Position numbers and translations under genes: made by a program. 15,774 nucleotides of DNA. Origin: Proteobacteria bacterium UBA4656 (GTDB lineage: Bacteria; Pseudomonadota; Gammaproteobacteria; Xanthomonadales; Ahniellaceae). The stretch covers positions 1 through 15,774 of the forward strand of contig DHLY01000074.1 of assembly GCA_002405525.1 (NCBI GenBank), given 5' to 3'. Numbering within the stretch: position 1 is the stretch's first letter; every line of letters starts with the position of its first letter. Shown in pieces: positions 9,310 through 15,476 of the stretch. The notes below the pieces were generated by a model. That model did not search any database. It was given only the letters and a program-made list of their open reading frames with translations, and was not told where the DNA came from.

Positions 9310-9406
9310 CCGGAACGCGGGGCATCGCCTCGGCGCCCCCCCGAGGAGGCCGCGCCCGGCATGCTTCACGCGGTAGCCCTCGATGCGCGCGCAAGGTCCA
9401 GGGCGC

Positions 9407-9434
9407 AAAAAAAAGCCCCGGCTTGCGCCGGGGC
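9407..9434 (-). terminator. Rho-independent terminator (minus strand)
   Basis: Read on the minus strand, an 8-bp perfect stem GCCCCGGC/GCCGGGGC with loop GCAA is followed by eight T residues. The bases just before the stem (CCCTGTGGGAGCGG, 9436-9449) resemble the head of the GTRGGAGCGG-type REP elements of Pseudomonas and Xanthomonadales, so it may be a REP-type hairpin serving as terminator. It would end transcripts from the promoter at 9803-9833 and possibly read-through from the FHA gene. Confidence 0.85.
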
Positions 9435-9802
9435 CCCGCTCCCACAGGGCTGCCGCGCCGCGATCTCCCCAGCCGCGTCGCACGCATCCCCTGTCAGAAC
9501 TCCTGGCGCAGCATCGTGTCGGGAGCAGCCGCCCACCGGACCACAGCGCTCGCGCCCGCACCGCCGCCCGCTCCCTGGTCACGACCGCCGGACCGACGGC
9601 CGCGGATGCGACTGCGCCACCCGACGATCCGACTGATCCGCCCTGCAGTGGACGGATGCCGACCCACCCCAGCCCGTGTGTGCGCCCCTCAGTCACGGCC
9701 GAGAGGGCTTTGGAGAAAGGGTTCGAATCGAGCATGAACGGCGCACCGCGGTGGCCCCGGGCGATCCCGACTACGGATCGCGCCAAACCCCCGCGACGGA
9801 GA

Positions 9803-9833
9803 TGAAACTAGCGTTCGTTTCAGCGAGCGTCAA
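9803..9833 (-). promoter_or_regulatory. Minus-strand promoter overlapped by a TGAAAC-N8-GTTTCA inverted repeat
   Basis: On the minus strand TTGACG (9833-9828) and TAGTTT (9810-9805) are separated by exactly 17 bp, the best sigma-70-type match in the window. A perfect 6-bp inverted repeat, TGAAAC (9803-9808) and GTTTCA (9817-9822), with further symmetric matches in the centre, covers the -10 and half the spacer. This layout is typical of a TetR-family operator; the GAAAC…GTTTC core resembles known sites such as that of PsrA. No tetR gene is in the window, and no clear gene lies downstream. Confidence 0.55.
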
Positions 9834-9902
9834 CGGATTTTGAACGTCGACTTGGTTGCCGCCGAAACCATTGACGCTGCGTCGCAGCGAGAGCCTTCGG
9901 GA

Positions 9903-10565
9903 TCAGCGGACCAGCAGCCAGACCGCGACCCCGAGAAGCATGCCGGCCACTGCGGTCACCGCGATCGCACCCGCCCAGCGCCCCGCGCTCCAGCCGCGGC
10001 CCGCCGCCGCCCGCACGTGCTGCGCGTGCTGCGCGGGCCGCGGCGGTGGCGCGGCGCGAGGCGCCGCCGGCTGCGACTCGACAACCGGCGTGGCGGGTGG
10101 CGCTGCGGTGCGGGGCGGCGCGGGGCTTGCCGGCTCTCGCGCCGCCGCCGGGATCAGGGAGTCGGCGGCCGCCTGCTGGATGCGTCGCGCCGACATCATC
10201 ACGGTGGACTGCGCGTCATCCGGATGGCCGGCATGCACCGCGCGCACCGCCTCGTCGAATTCGACCCGAACCACGGGCCCCATCCAGCCGAAGCGGATGG
10301 CGTCGCCGCTCTTGAGGACGCGACTGGTGACGCGCTCGTCGCCGACGAAGGTGCCGTTCGTACTGCTGCTGTCGACCACCTCGAACTGGCCGCCGGACTG
10401 CCGGATCTCGCAGTGCTTGCCAGAGACTCCCTTGTCGGAAGCCAGCACCAGGTGGCAGTCGGGCGCCCGCCCGACCAGGACCACCGGCTGCGAATAGCTG
10501 TCCACCTGGCCGGCGCGCGATCCTTCGAGGTGGTGCAGCACGATGCGTTCGAGCGCCTGGGCCAT
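9903..10565 (-). CDS. FHA-domain protein with C-terminal membrane anchor
   Basis: 220 residues from the ATG at 10565. An ATG 20 codons upstream adds a basic, unstructured stretch and is less likely. Residues about 7-100 are a forkhead-associated domain, which binds phosphothreonine peptides: VVLVGRAPDCHLVLASDKG with the conserved Gly-Arg, VSGKHCEI with Ser and His, and DSSSTNGTFVGDERV with Asn-Gly. Residues about 110-195 are a low-complexity Ala/Pro/Arg linker. Residues about 196-220 form one hydrophobic helix (AGAIAVTAVAGMLLGVAVWL) ending the protein, so it is a tail-anchored inner-membrane protein with the FHA domain in the cytoplasm. FHA proteins usually work with Ser/Thr kinases or type VI secretion, but neither is visible here. 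The gap to the SufT gene upstream is 187 bp, so it may have its own promoter. Confidence 0.9.
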   Translation of the reverse strand: MAQALERIVLHHLEGSRAGQVDSYSQPVVLVGRAPDCHLVLASDKGVSGKHCEIRQSGGQFEVVDSSSTNGTFVGDERVTSRVLKSGDAIRFGWMGPVVRVEFDEAVRAVHAGHPDDAQSTVMMSARRIQQAAADSLIPAAAREPASPAPPRTAAPPATPVVESQPAAPRAAPPPRPAQHAQHVRAAAGRGWSAGRWAGAIAVTAVAGMLLGVAVWLLVR

Positions 10566-10595
10566 GCCGCGATCCGAGCGTGGTGACGGAGCGCG

Positions 10596-10624
10596 CAGTG
10601 TGCGGCATCGCCTGTCCGCCGACA
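10596..10624 (-). promoter_or_regulatory. Candidate promoter for the FHA gene
   Basis: On the minus strand TTGTCG and CACACT are separated by 17 bp and lie about 30 bp before the FHA start. The -35 half is a fair match and the -10 half a weaker one. This would allow transcription independent of the upstream regulator–sufT unit. Confidence 0.35.
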
Positions 10625-10752
10625 AGGCAAGACGCGCACGTGCGCGACGGCTTCGCGGCAGCCTGCCCGCGTTGCGGGTCCGGATTCATCGTCGTCGACC
10701 CGCCCGCGCGATCGATCCGCGCGCGACACCGTCGCCGCACGGCGGAAACCGC

Positions 10753-11310
10753 CTACAGCATTCCGGTCTCGAGCCGCGCGGCTTCCGACATCATGGTCTG
10801 GTTCCAGGGCGGATCGAATACCAGTTCGACGTCGGTCTCGGTGACGGTGGGGATCAGCGCCAGTTTGCTGCGCACGTCTGCGACCAGGATGTCGCCCATG
10901 CCGCAGCCGGGCGCGGTGAGGGTCATGCGCACCGCGACCTGCCGGTGCCCCTCCGGCTGCCGGGTCAGCGTGCACTCGTAGACCAACCCGAGGTCGACGA
11001 TGTTGATCGGGATCTCGGGGTCGAAGCAGGTGCGCAGTTGCTCCCACACCGCCTTCTCCACGTCCTCGTCGCTGGCGTTGGCGACCAGCGTCGGCAGCGG
11101 CATCGACTCCCTGCCGATCGCATCCGCATCCTGGTTGGCGATGCGGAACAGGTTACCGTCGACGTACACGGTGAAACTGCCGCCGAGCGCCTGCGTGATG
11201 TAGCCCACCTGGCCCGCCGGCAAGGTCACGCTCTCGCCCTGCGGCACCATCACCGCGGCGCAGTCGCGCTCGAAGCGCACCGGTTCGCTGGTCTGGCTGT
11301 AGCCCATCAT
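10753..11310 (-). CDS. sufT: SufT-type Fe-S cluster assembly protein (MIP18/DUF59 family)
   Basis: 185 residues, matching the long SufT form. Cytoplasmic factor for maturation of Fe-S proteins. The N-terminal half is the SufT-specific part (GESVTLPAGQVGYITQALGG near 25-44). The C-terminal half is the MIP18/DUF59 domain: VWEQLRTCFDPEIPINIVDL followed by GLVYE (residues 88-112), and MTLTAPGCGMGDILVADV (129-146) with the conserved Cys136. The first of two adjacent ATGs (11310) is chosen because it overlaps the TGA of the upstream MocR gene by 4 nt and lies nine bases after a strong GGAGG. sufT usually sits in or near the suf operon; here it follows a PLP-dependent regulator instead. Family call firm; its operon partnership is unusual. 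Confidence 0.93.
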   Translation of the reverse strand: MMGYSQTSEPVRFERDCAAVMVPQGESVTLPAGQVGYITQALGGSFTVYVDGNLFRIANQDADAIGRESMPLPTLVANASDEDVEKAVWEQLRTCFDPEIPINIVDLGLVYECTLTRQPEGHRQVAVRMTLTAPGCGMGDILVADVRSKLALIPTVTETDVELVFDPPWNQTMMSEAARLETGML

Positions 11311-12803
11311 CGACCCACTCCTCCCGAGCGCGCATTGTGCCGCAAAGCGCCTCTGGCGGTCCGTGAGGACACGCGCGCGCCGAGCACGCCGCCGAGTCGT
11401 CGCGCGGCCTCCGCGAGGTCGCGCGGCGCCAGCGCGGCATATCCCAGCAGCAGCCCGGCGCGACACGGCGGCGACGCGTAATGCGGCGTGATCGGGTAGA
11501 TCCCGAGGTCGACCCGCTCGGCGGCCGCGACCAGCGCCGGCAGATCGCCCGGCGCGACGTCGCGCAACCACGCAGTCACGTGCATGCCAGCGGCGGCGCC
11601 CTCCACTTCCAGTGCCGCGCCGCAGTGGCGGACCAGTCCGGCCAGCAGCGCCGCGCGCCGCTGGCGCAGGGCCTGCCCGCTGCGCCGCAGGAGTCGTTCG
11701 AGCCGCCCGCTCGCCAGCAGGTCGGCCAGCGCCTGCTGCACCACCGCCGGCGAGCCGCGGTCGACCAGGAAGCGCGCGGCGCGGAACGCCTCGCGCAGCG
11801 CCGGCGGCACCAGCGCGAAGCCGAGGCGCAGCGCCGGGAACACCACCTTCGAGAAGGATCCGACGTAGACCACCCGGCCGTCCGCGTCCAGCGCCTTCAG
11901 CGCCGCCAGCGGCCGGCCATCGTGGCGGAACTCGCCGTCGTAGTCGTCCTCGACGATCCAGGCGTCGTGGTGGCGCGCCCAGGCCAGCAGCGCGAGCCGC
12001 CGCGGCAGGGACAGCACCGCGCCGGAGGGAAACTGGTGCGACGGCGTCACCACGGCCAGCCGCGCGCCGGCCCGCGGCAGGCGCGCGGTGTCGATGCCGT
12101 CGGCATCCACCGGCACGGCCAGCGCGCGCGCGCCCAGCGCCGCCAGCACCCGGCGGGTGCCGGGGTAGCACGGATCCTCCAGCAGCACCCGATCGCCGGG
12201 ATCGGCGAGCAGGCGCGATGCCAGTTCCACGCCCTGCTGGGTGCCGGCGAGTACGACCACGTCCTCGGGATCGGCGACGATCCCCCGGCGGCGCCCCAGG
12301 TAGGCGGCGATCGCTTCACGCAGGACCGGAAGTCCGTGCGGCGGCATGTAGCCGAGCCCACTGCGATCGACAGCCCTCGAGAGCGCGCGGCGCCACGCCG
12401 ACTGCAGGGCGGGCAGCACCAGCGGCATCCCGTACTCGAGGTTGAAGCGCAACTGCCGGCGGCTCGGCAGCGCGGCCTGCGCGCGCTCGCCGTCGCGCAC
12501 GCGCCGGCCCCAACCCGACAGACGGGGCGCACGCAACGCAGCGGCGGGCCGCGGCGGCCGGGGCGCTGCGCGCAGGGCGACGAAGGTACCCGCGCCGACT
12601 CGCCCGGCGAGGAAGCCCTCGGCCACCAGTTGCTCATAGGCATCGACCACCGTGTTGCGGGAAACCCGCAGCGCGCGCGCCAGTTCGCGGCTGGCCGGCA
12701 CCCGCGCACCCGGCGCCAGCCGGCCGTCCAGCACAGCCGCCTTCAGCGCCCGCGCCAGTTGCTGGTTCAGCGGCCCCGCGCCGGAGAGGTCGAGATGCAG
12801 CAC
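11307..12803 (-). CDS. MocR/PdxR-family transcriptional regulator (GntR HTH + aminotransferase-like domain)
   Basis: 498 residues, the normal size for the family. Residues about 10-76 are a GntR-type winged helix: LKAAVLDGRLAPGARVPASR, then LARALRVSRNTVVDAYEQLV and GAGTFVA. After a basic linker a fold-type I aminotransferase domain begins near residue 118. Its PLP-site features include GTQQGVEL (187-194), LEDPCYPGTR, VTPSHQFPSGAVL (252-264), IVEDDYDGEFR (283-293) and GSFSKVVFPALRLGF, with the Schiff-base lysine at Lys319. Such proteins use bound PLP as effector and often regulate vitamin B6 or aminotransferase genes; this one diverges from a PNPOx-like gene. Start is GTG at 12803, preceded by AGG; no better ATG precedes the HTH. 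The TGA overlaps the sufT ATG by 4 nt. Probably autoregulated through the inverted repeat at 12817-12859. Confidence 0.93.
   Translation of the reverse strand: MLHLDLSGAGPLNQQLARALKAAVLDGRLAPGARVPASRELARALRVSRNTVVDAYEQLVAEGFLAGRVGAGTFVALRAAPRPPRPAAALRAPRLSGWGRRVRDGERAQAALPSRRQLRFNLEYGMPLVLPALQSAWRRALSRAVDRSGLGYMPPHGLPVLREAIAAYLGRRRGIVADPEDVVVLAGTQQGVELASRLLADPGDRVLLEDPCYPGTRRVLAALGARALAVPVDADGIDTARLPRAGARLAVVTPSHQFPSGAVLSLPRRLALLAWARHHDAWIVEDDYDGEFRHDGRPLAALKALDADGRVVYVGSFSKVVFPALRLGFALVPPALREAFRAARFLVDRGSPAVVQQALADLLASGRLERLLRRSGQALRQRRAALLAGLVRHCGAALEVEGAAAGMHVTAWLRDVAPGDLPALVAAAERVDLGIYPITPHYASPPCRAGLLLGYAALAPRDLAEAARRLGGVLGARVSSRTARGALRHNARSGGVGR
11319..11326 (-). promoter_or_regulatory. 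Strong Shine-Dalgarno for sufT inside the mocR 3' end
   Basis: The minus strand carries GGGAGGAG about eight to nine bases before the first ATG of sufT. It lies within the last codons of the MocR-type gene and is the strongest ribosome site seen in the window. It favours the first of the two tandem ATG codons and allows efficient reinitiation after the overlapping TGA. Confidence 0.7.
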
Positions 12804-12816
12804 CCTGCCTGCCTAT

Positions 12817-12859
12817 TGGTCCGGTCGTCACCGCCGAAAGCGGACCTCCCGCCGGACCA
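12817..12859. promoter_or_regulatory. Putative MocR operator between divergent mocR and PNPOx-like genes
   Basis: A perfect 8-bp inverted repeat, TGGTCCGG (12817-12824) and CCGGACCA (12852-12859), has half-sites 35 bp apart. A third partial copy CGGACC (12841-12846) is a direct repeat of the right half-site, 12 bp away. It fills most of the 100-bp divergent gap. MocR proteins are known to bind paired direct or inverted sites in such positions, so this is the natural binding site; it is predicted, not shown. A TAGACT hexamer at 12870-12875 could be the -10 of the plus-strand gene, with the repeats occupying its -35 area as for an activator. Confidence 0.6.
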
Positions 12860-12903
12860 GTGTGGCGCCTAGACTGGCCTGCCACCCCTGCTTGCGCAAG
12901 ACC

Positions 12904-13569
12904 ATGGCCCCCGCGACCGACAGCCCACCCGACCGCACCGCCCGCCATCGCGTGCGCCGCCATCCGGAACGCGCAAACTACGACCGCGATGCCCTGTTCG
13001 CCGTGCTCGACGCCGCCTTCCTTGCCCATGTGGCCTTCACCGTCGACGGCCAGCCGTTTGCGATCCCCATGCTCCACGCGCGCGACGGCGAGCGCGTCCT
13101 GCTCCATGGCAGCGTCTCCAGCCGACTGCTCGCCGCCCTGGCCGGGGGCGCGCCGTGCTGCCTCACGGTCACCGTGCTCGACGGGCTGGTGCTGGCACGC
13201 TCGCAGTTCGCGCACTCGGTGAACTACCGCTCCGCGGTGGTGTTCGGCCGCGCGACCGAGGTCACCGACCCGGTGGAGAAGGCGCGCTGCCTGTGGCGCA
13301 TCACCGACGCCATCGTGCCGGGACGGGCCGCAGACAGCCGGGTGCCCGACGCCAGCGAACTGGAAGGAACGCGGGTGCTCGCGCTGTCGATCGAGGACGC
13401 CAGCGTCAAGGTACGCAGCGGCGGGCCGAAGGATCGGGACGCCGATCTCGCCCTGCCGCACTGGGCCGGCGTGGTGCCGCTGGCGCTGGTGCGAGGCGTG
13501 CCGCAGCCCGCACCCGGCAGCGAGAGCCAGACGCTGCCGGCCTATCTCGCGCCGATCGCGCCGCGCTGA
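12904..13569 (+). CDS. Pyridoxamine 5'-phosphate oxidase-like flavin-binding protein (NimA/COG3467 type)
   Basis: 221 residues. Split-barrel flavoprotein of the PNPOx-like superfamily. The start is the first ATG, at 12904, with only weak purine sequence upstream. Recognisable segments are ALFAVLDAAFLAHVAFTVDG near residues 30-49 (first strand and helix), FAIPMLHARDGERVLLHGS near 53-71, CCLTVTVLDGLVLARS near 86-101 and HSVNYRSAVVFGRATEVTD near 105-123; these fit the subfamily around NimA-like proteins rather than true PdxH. A C-terminal extension ends in VVPLALVRGVPQPAPGSES. Divergent from the MocR-type regulator, a common pairing for this subfamily. Possible roles are oxidation of a B6 vitamer or another FMN-dependent reduction; the sequence does not decide. 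Confidence 0.9.
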   Translation: MAPATDSPPDRTARHRVRRHPERANYDRDALFAVLDAAFLAHVAFTVDGQPFAIPMLHARDGERVLLHGSVSSRLLAALAGGAPCCLTVTVLDGLVLARSQFAHSVNYRSAVVFGRATEVTDPVEKARCLWRITDAIVPGRAADSRVPDASELEGTRVLALSIEDASVKVRSGGPKDRDADLALPHWAGVVPLALVRGVPQPAPGSESQTLPAYLAPIAPR

Positions 13570-13612
13570 CCGCACCTCCGGCACCCGCCGCGCGGAATCC
13601 AGCCCGCCGCGC

Positions 13613-13641
13613 GTGACCGCCGGCGCGCAGACGGCGACAAT
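13613..13641 (+). promoter_or_regulatory. Candidate promoter giving a leaderless mRNA for the small membrane protein
   Basis: GTGACC (13613-13618) and GACAAT (13636-13641) are separated by exactly 17 bp. GACAAT is followed by six bases and the ATG at 13648. There is no Shine-Dalgarno. Of the leaderless candidates in the window, this one has the best -35. Confidence 0.45.
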
Positions 13642-13647
13642 CGCCGG

Positions 13648-14094
13648 ATGTCGGGCCAGTCCTCCCCATGGTACGCGTGGCCGGCCGCCCTGGTGCTGGC
13701 GCTCAGCGCCGGCGCCGCCTGGGCGCTGTCCGCCCTGATCCTGCGCGGCGAAGCCAGCTTCATGGCCGCGCCCGCTGCGATGGCGGCCGTGCTCGCTACC
13801 GGCTGGGCGCGCCCGCGATCGCGTATCGCAGCGGCGCTCGCCGCCGCCGCGCTCACCCTGGCCACCGCAGCCTATGCGCTCTATCTGTGGTCGGCCGCCC
13901 TGGTGGCCGGCGGCGTCGGCATCGGCTTCGACGAGGCGCTGCTGCGCACCGGCCCCGGGATGGCCACCGCCCTGCTCGCTGCGCGGCTGTCGCCGGAAGA
14001 CCACCTGCTGATCGGCGGCAGCGCGCTGCTGGCCGCGGCGGTCGCCGCCCGACGGGCGACGCCGCGCCGCGCGGTCATGGCGACGATCGATTAG
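13648..14094 (+). CDS. Small multi-pass membrane protein, unidentified
   Basis: 148 residues that I do not recognise. The protein is Ala/Leu-rich with probable membrane segments near 10-32, 38-53, 58-83 and a weaker one near 121-134. A short polar stretch (GIGFDEALLRTGPGMATAL) follows the third segment, and the C terminus is basic (AARRATPRRA). The ATG at 13648 is the only early ATG. It has no ribosome site but a promoter-like sequence at the spacing expected for a leaderless transcript. Codon bias (strong G/C at position three) fits the real genes around it. It lies 78 bp after the PNPOx-like gene and could belong to the same transcript. Function unknown. Confidence 0.7.
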   Translation: MSGQSSPWYAWPAALVLALSAGAAWALSALILRGEASFMAAPAAMAAVLATGWARPRSRIAAALAAAALTLATAAYALYLWSAALVAGGVGIGFDEALLRTGPGMATALLAARLSPEDHLLIGGSALLAAAVAARRATPRRAVMATID

Positions 14095-14166
14095 GGCCCA
14101 GGACCCGAACGTACCTGTGATTCCGAAGCCGCGCAGCGAGCGCTTCGTCGGCAACATCCGGATCGA
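14094..14166. repeat. 3'-flanking element similar in layout to 8504-8595
   Basis: It starts within the stop codon of the small membrane protein gene with GGGCCCAGG (14094-14102). A CGAAGC/GCTTCG inverted repeat (14124-14147, 12-nt loop) and CATCCGGATCGA (14155-14166) follow. The gap after the acyl-CoA dehydrogenase gene shows the same order: GGGCCCAGG (8511-8519), a GCCGAAG/CTTCGGC stem, then CATCGGGATCGA (8584-8595). The similarity is in short blocks, so common origin is suggested, not shown. Confidence 0.4.
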
Positions 14167-14261
14167 CCAGCGCAACCACAGCCCGCAGCGGAGCGTCGCA
14201 CAGCACCATCAAGCGGCATCGAGAATTCCGGGCCCCGGGCACTGTCCGCTGCCCCTCCCGC

Positions 14262-15476
14262 TCACCCCCGCATCGCCCCCAGCACCGCCTCGACCACCGG
14301 CTTCTGCTCCGGGACCCAGCGCAGCACCACCACCAGGTCGTGCGCGCGATCGACGTACACCCCGTTGCCGCCGAATCCGCTGGCCCAGATCGCGTCGGCC
14401 GGCGCGGCGGGCAGGGCCCGCCGTCCGGTGTTGAGCCACTACATGAAGCCGTAGTCGTCCTTCGGTCGCGACGGCGCCCGCATGGCGTCCACCCACGCTC
14501 TCGGCAGCACCTGGGCGGGGCCCCAGCGGCCATCGCGCGCCACCAGAAGACCGAAGCGCGCCAGGTCGGACGTCGACGCCAGCATGCCGCCGCCGAAATG
14601 CCCGCCGCCCGAAACCGACTGCACGCGCAGGCCGTCGATCTCCACCCAGGAGTTGTCGTAGCCGTGCCAGCGCCAGGTCGGGCTGGCGCCGATCGGGTCC
14701 ATGATACGCGTGCGAAGCGCCTGCGGCAGCGGCTTGCGCAGCACCTCGAGCAGGGCCAGCGCCAGCAGGTTCACGCGCACGTCGTTGTACTCGTGTACCA
14801 CGCCCGGACCGAAACGCGGCGGGTTGCGCCACTCGGCAAGATTGGCGCCCACCGGGCGGTCCGCCCAGTCCTCGATGCCGAACAGCTCGCCGCGCCAGTC
14901 GCTGCTCTGCTCCAGCAGGTGGCGCCAGGTGATGCGCGCGTGCGGCTCGCCGTCGAACCATGGCCCCTGCACGCTCGCCGCCAGCGGCGCGTCGACGGAC
15001 GCGATGCGACCTTCCGCGACCGCGAATCCGGCCAAGGCGCCGAGAAAGCTCTTGGTCACGCTGAACACCATGTCCGCGCGGTCGACGTCGCCCCATTGCG
15101 CGACCACCCGGCCACCGCGCACCACCATGCCGCTGGCGCCCGCCCGCGGCCGGGTCGGGCCCAGCACGCGATAGCCCGGCTCGCGCGCGCCATAGTGGTC
15201 GACGATCACCTGCCGCAGGTCGGCGGGCTCGACCACCGCCGAGCGCTGCGCGAAGTCCACCGCCGCGGCGAGTTTCTCGGCGTCGAAGCCGGCGCGCGCG
15301 GGATCGGCCGTCTCCCAGGCCCCGCGCGGCGGTACGACGTCGCGCCCGTGGGCGCCCGCCGCCAGCAGCGACAGCAACACGACCGAACACAGCAAACGAA
15401 TCCGCGCCGTCGGTGACTCCTCGCGAGCGATCGGCTCAGTGTTCGGCGCCCGCGCCGAGGCCGATGTCGTCGGCAT
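14262..15476 (-). pseudogene. Serine hydrolase (class C beta-lactamase-related) interrupted by an in-frame TAG
   Basis: Exported serine hydrolase of the Beta-lactamase (PF00144) type. The signal-peptide-like stretch RLLCSVVLLSLLAAGAHG is followed by the S-x-x-K motif in MVFSVTKSFLGAL (Ser139/Lys142 counted from the ATG at 15476) and by the tyrosine motif in HEYNDVRVNLLAL (Tyr230). At 14441-14439 a TAG interrupts the frame after …KDDYGFM. The same frame then stays open for 58 codons (WLNTGRRAL…ASGFGGNGVYVDRAHDLVVV…) to a TGA at 14264-14262, and these 58 residues are the normal end of the family, with the third-motif region GFGGNG. Homologues usually read Y-G-[YF]-x-W-W-L here, so TAG probably replaces a Trp TGG. 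The only ATG (15476) lies inside the upstream gene and gives a poor N terminus. A GAGGAG at 15422-15417 and a signal peptide starting at codon ATT (15401) suggest the natural start was there. A sequencing error is possible. Confidence 0.8.

Larger units (their letters stand above)
9310..9902. other. 593-bp intergenic region with minus-strand promoter, inverted repeat and terminator but no clear gene
   Basis: No ORF here has a domain I recognise. Just after the asparaginase-like stop is a hairpin CCTCGG/CCGAGG (9328-9346) without a T-tract. A strong minus-strand terminator lies at 9407-9434, and a good minus-strand promoter with an overlapping inverted repeat at 9803-9833. Between them a minus frame ends in …SAVVRWAAAPDTMLRQEF at 9494, but it is blocked upstream by a stop near 9690 and has no start. 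Another minus frame has an ATG at 9736 (MLDSNPFSKAL…) but runs on through the terminator into the asparaginase-like gene. Third-position G/C is lower than in neighbouring genes. Candidates are a non-coding RNA or the decayed remains of a regulated gene. Confidence 0.5.

Noticed and set aside
9328..9346. CCTCGG/CCGAGG hairpin after the asparaginase-like stop
   Set aside because: No T-tract follows on the plus strand; at most a weak 3'-end stabiliser.
9719..9729. GGGTTCGAATC, identical to a tRNA T-arm
   Set aside because: No acceptor stem, anticodon arm or CCA end can be folded around it on either strand; it is an isolated match.
8482..9786. 434-codon minus-strand ORF starting at 9786
   Set aside because: It crosses the strong terminator and runs antisense through the whole asparaginase-like gene; low-complexity, Arg/Gly-rich, no domain. 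Typical of high-GC DNA.
9875..9889. CGCTGC-GTC-GCAGCG hairpin after the FHA stop
   Set aside because: No T-tract on either strand, so I do not call a terminator.
10580..10981. Plus-strand ORF with CPRCG, like a zinc ribbon
   Set aside because: Most of it is antisense to sufT, only one good Cys pair, and no ribosome site. The Cys pair is probably chance.
14075..14533. Minus-strand ORF downstream of and overlapping the serine-hydrolase remnant in another frame
   Set aside because: The hydrolase frame carries the conserved residues through this stretch; the other frame has none.
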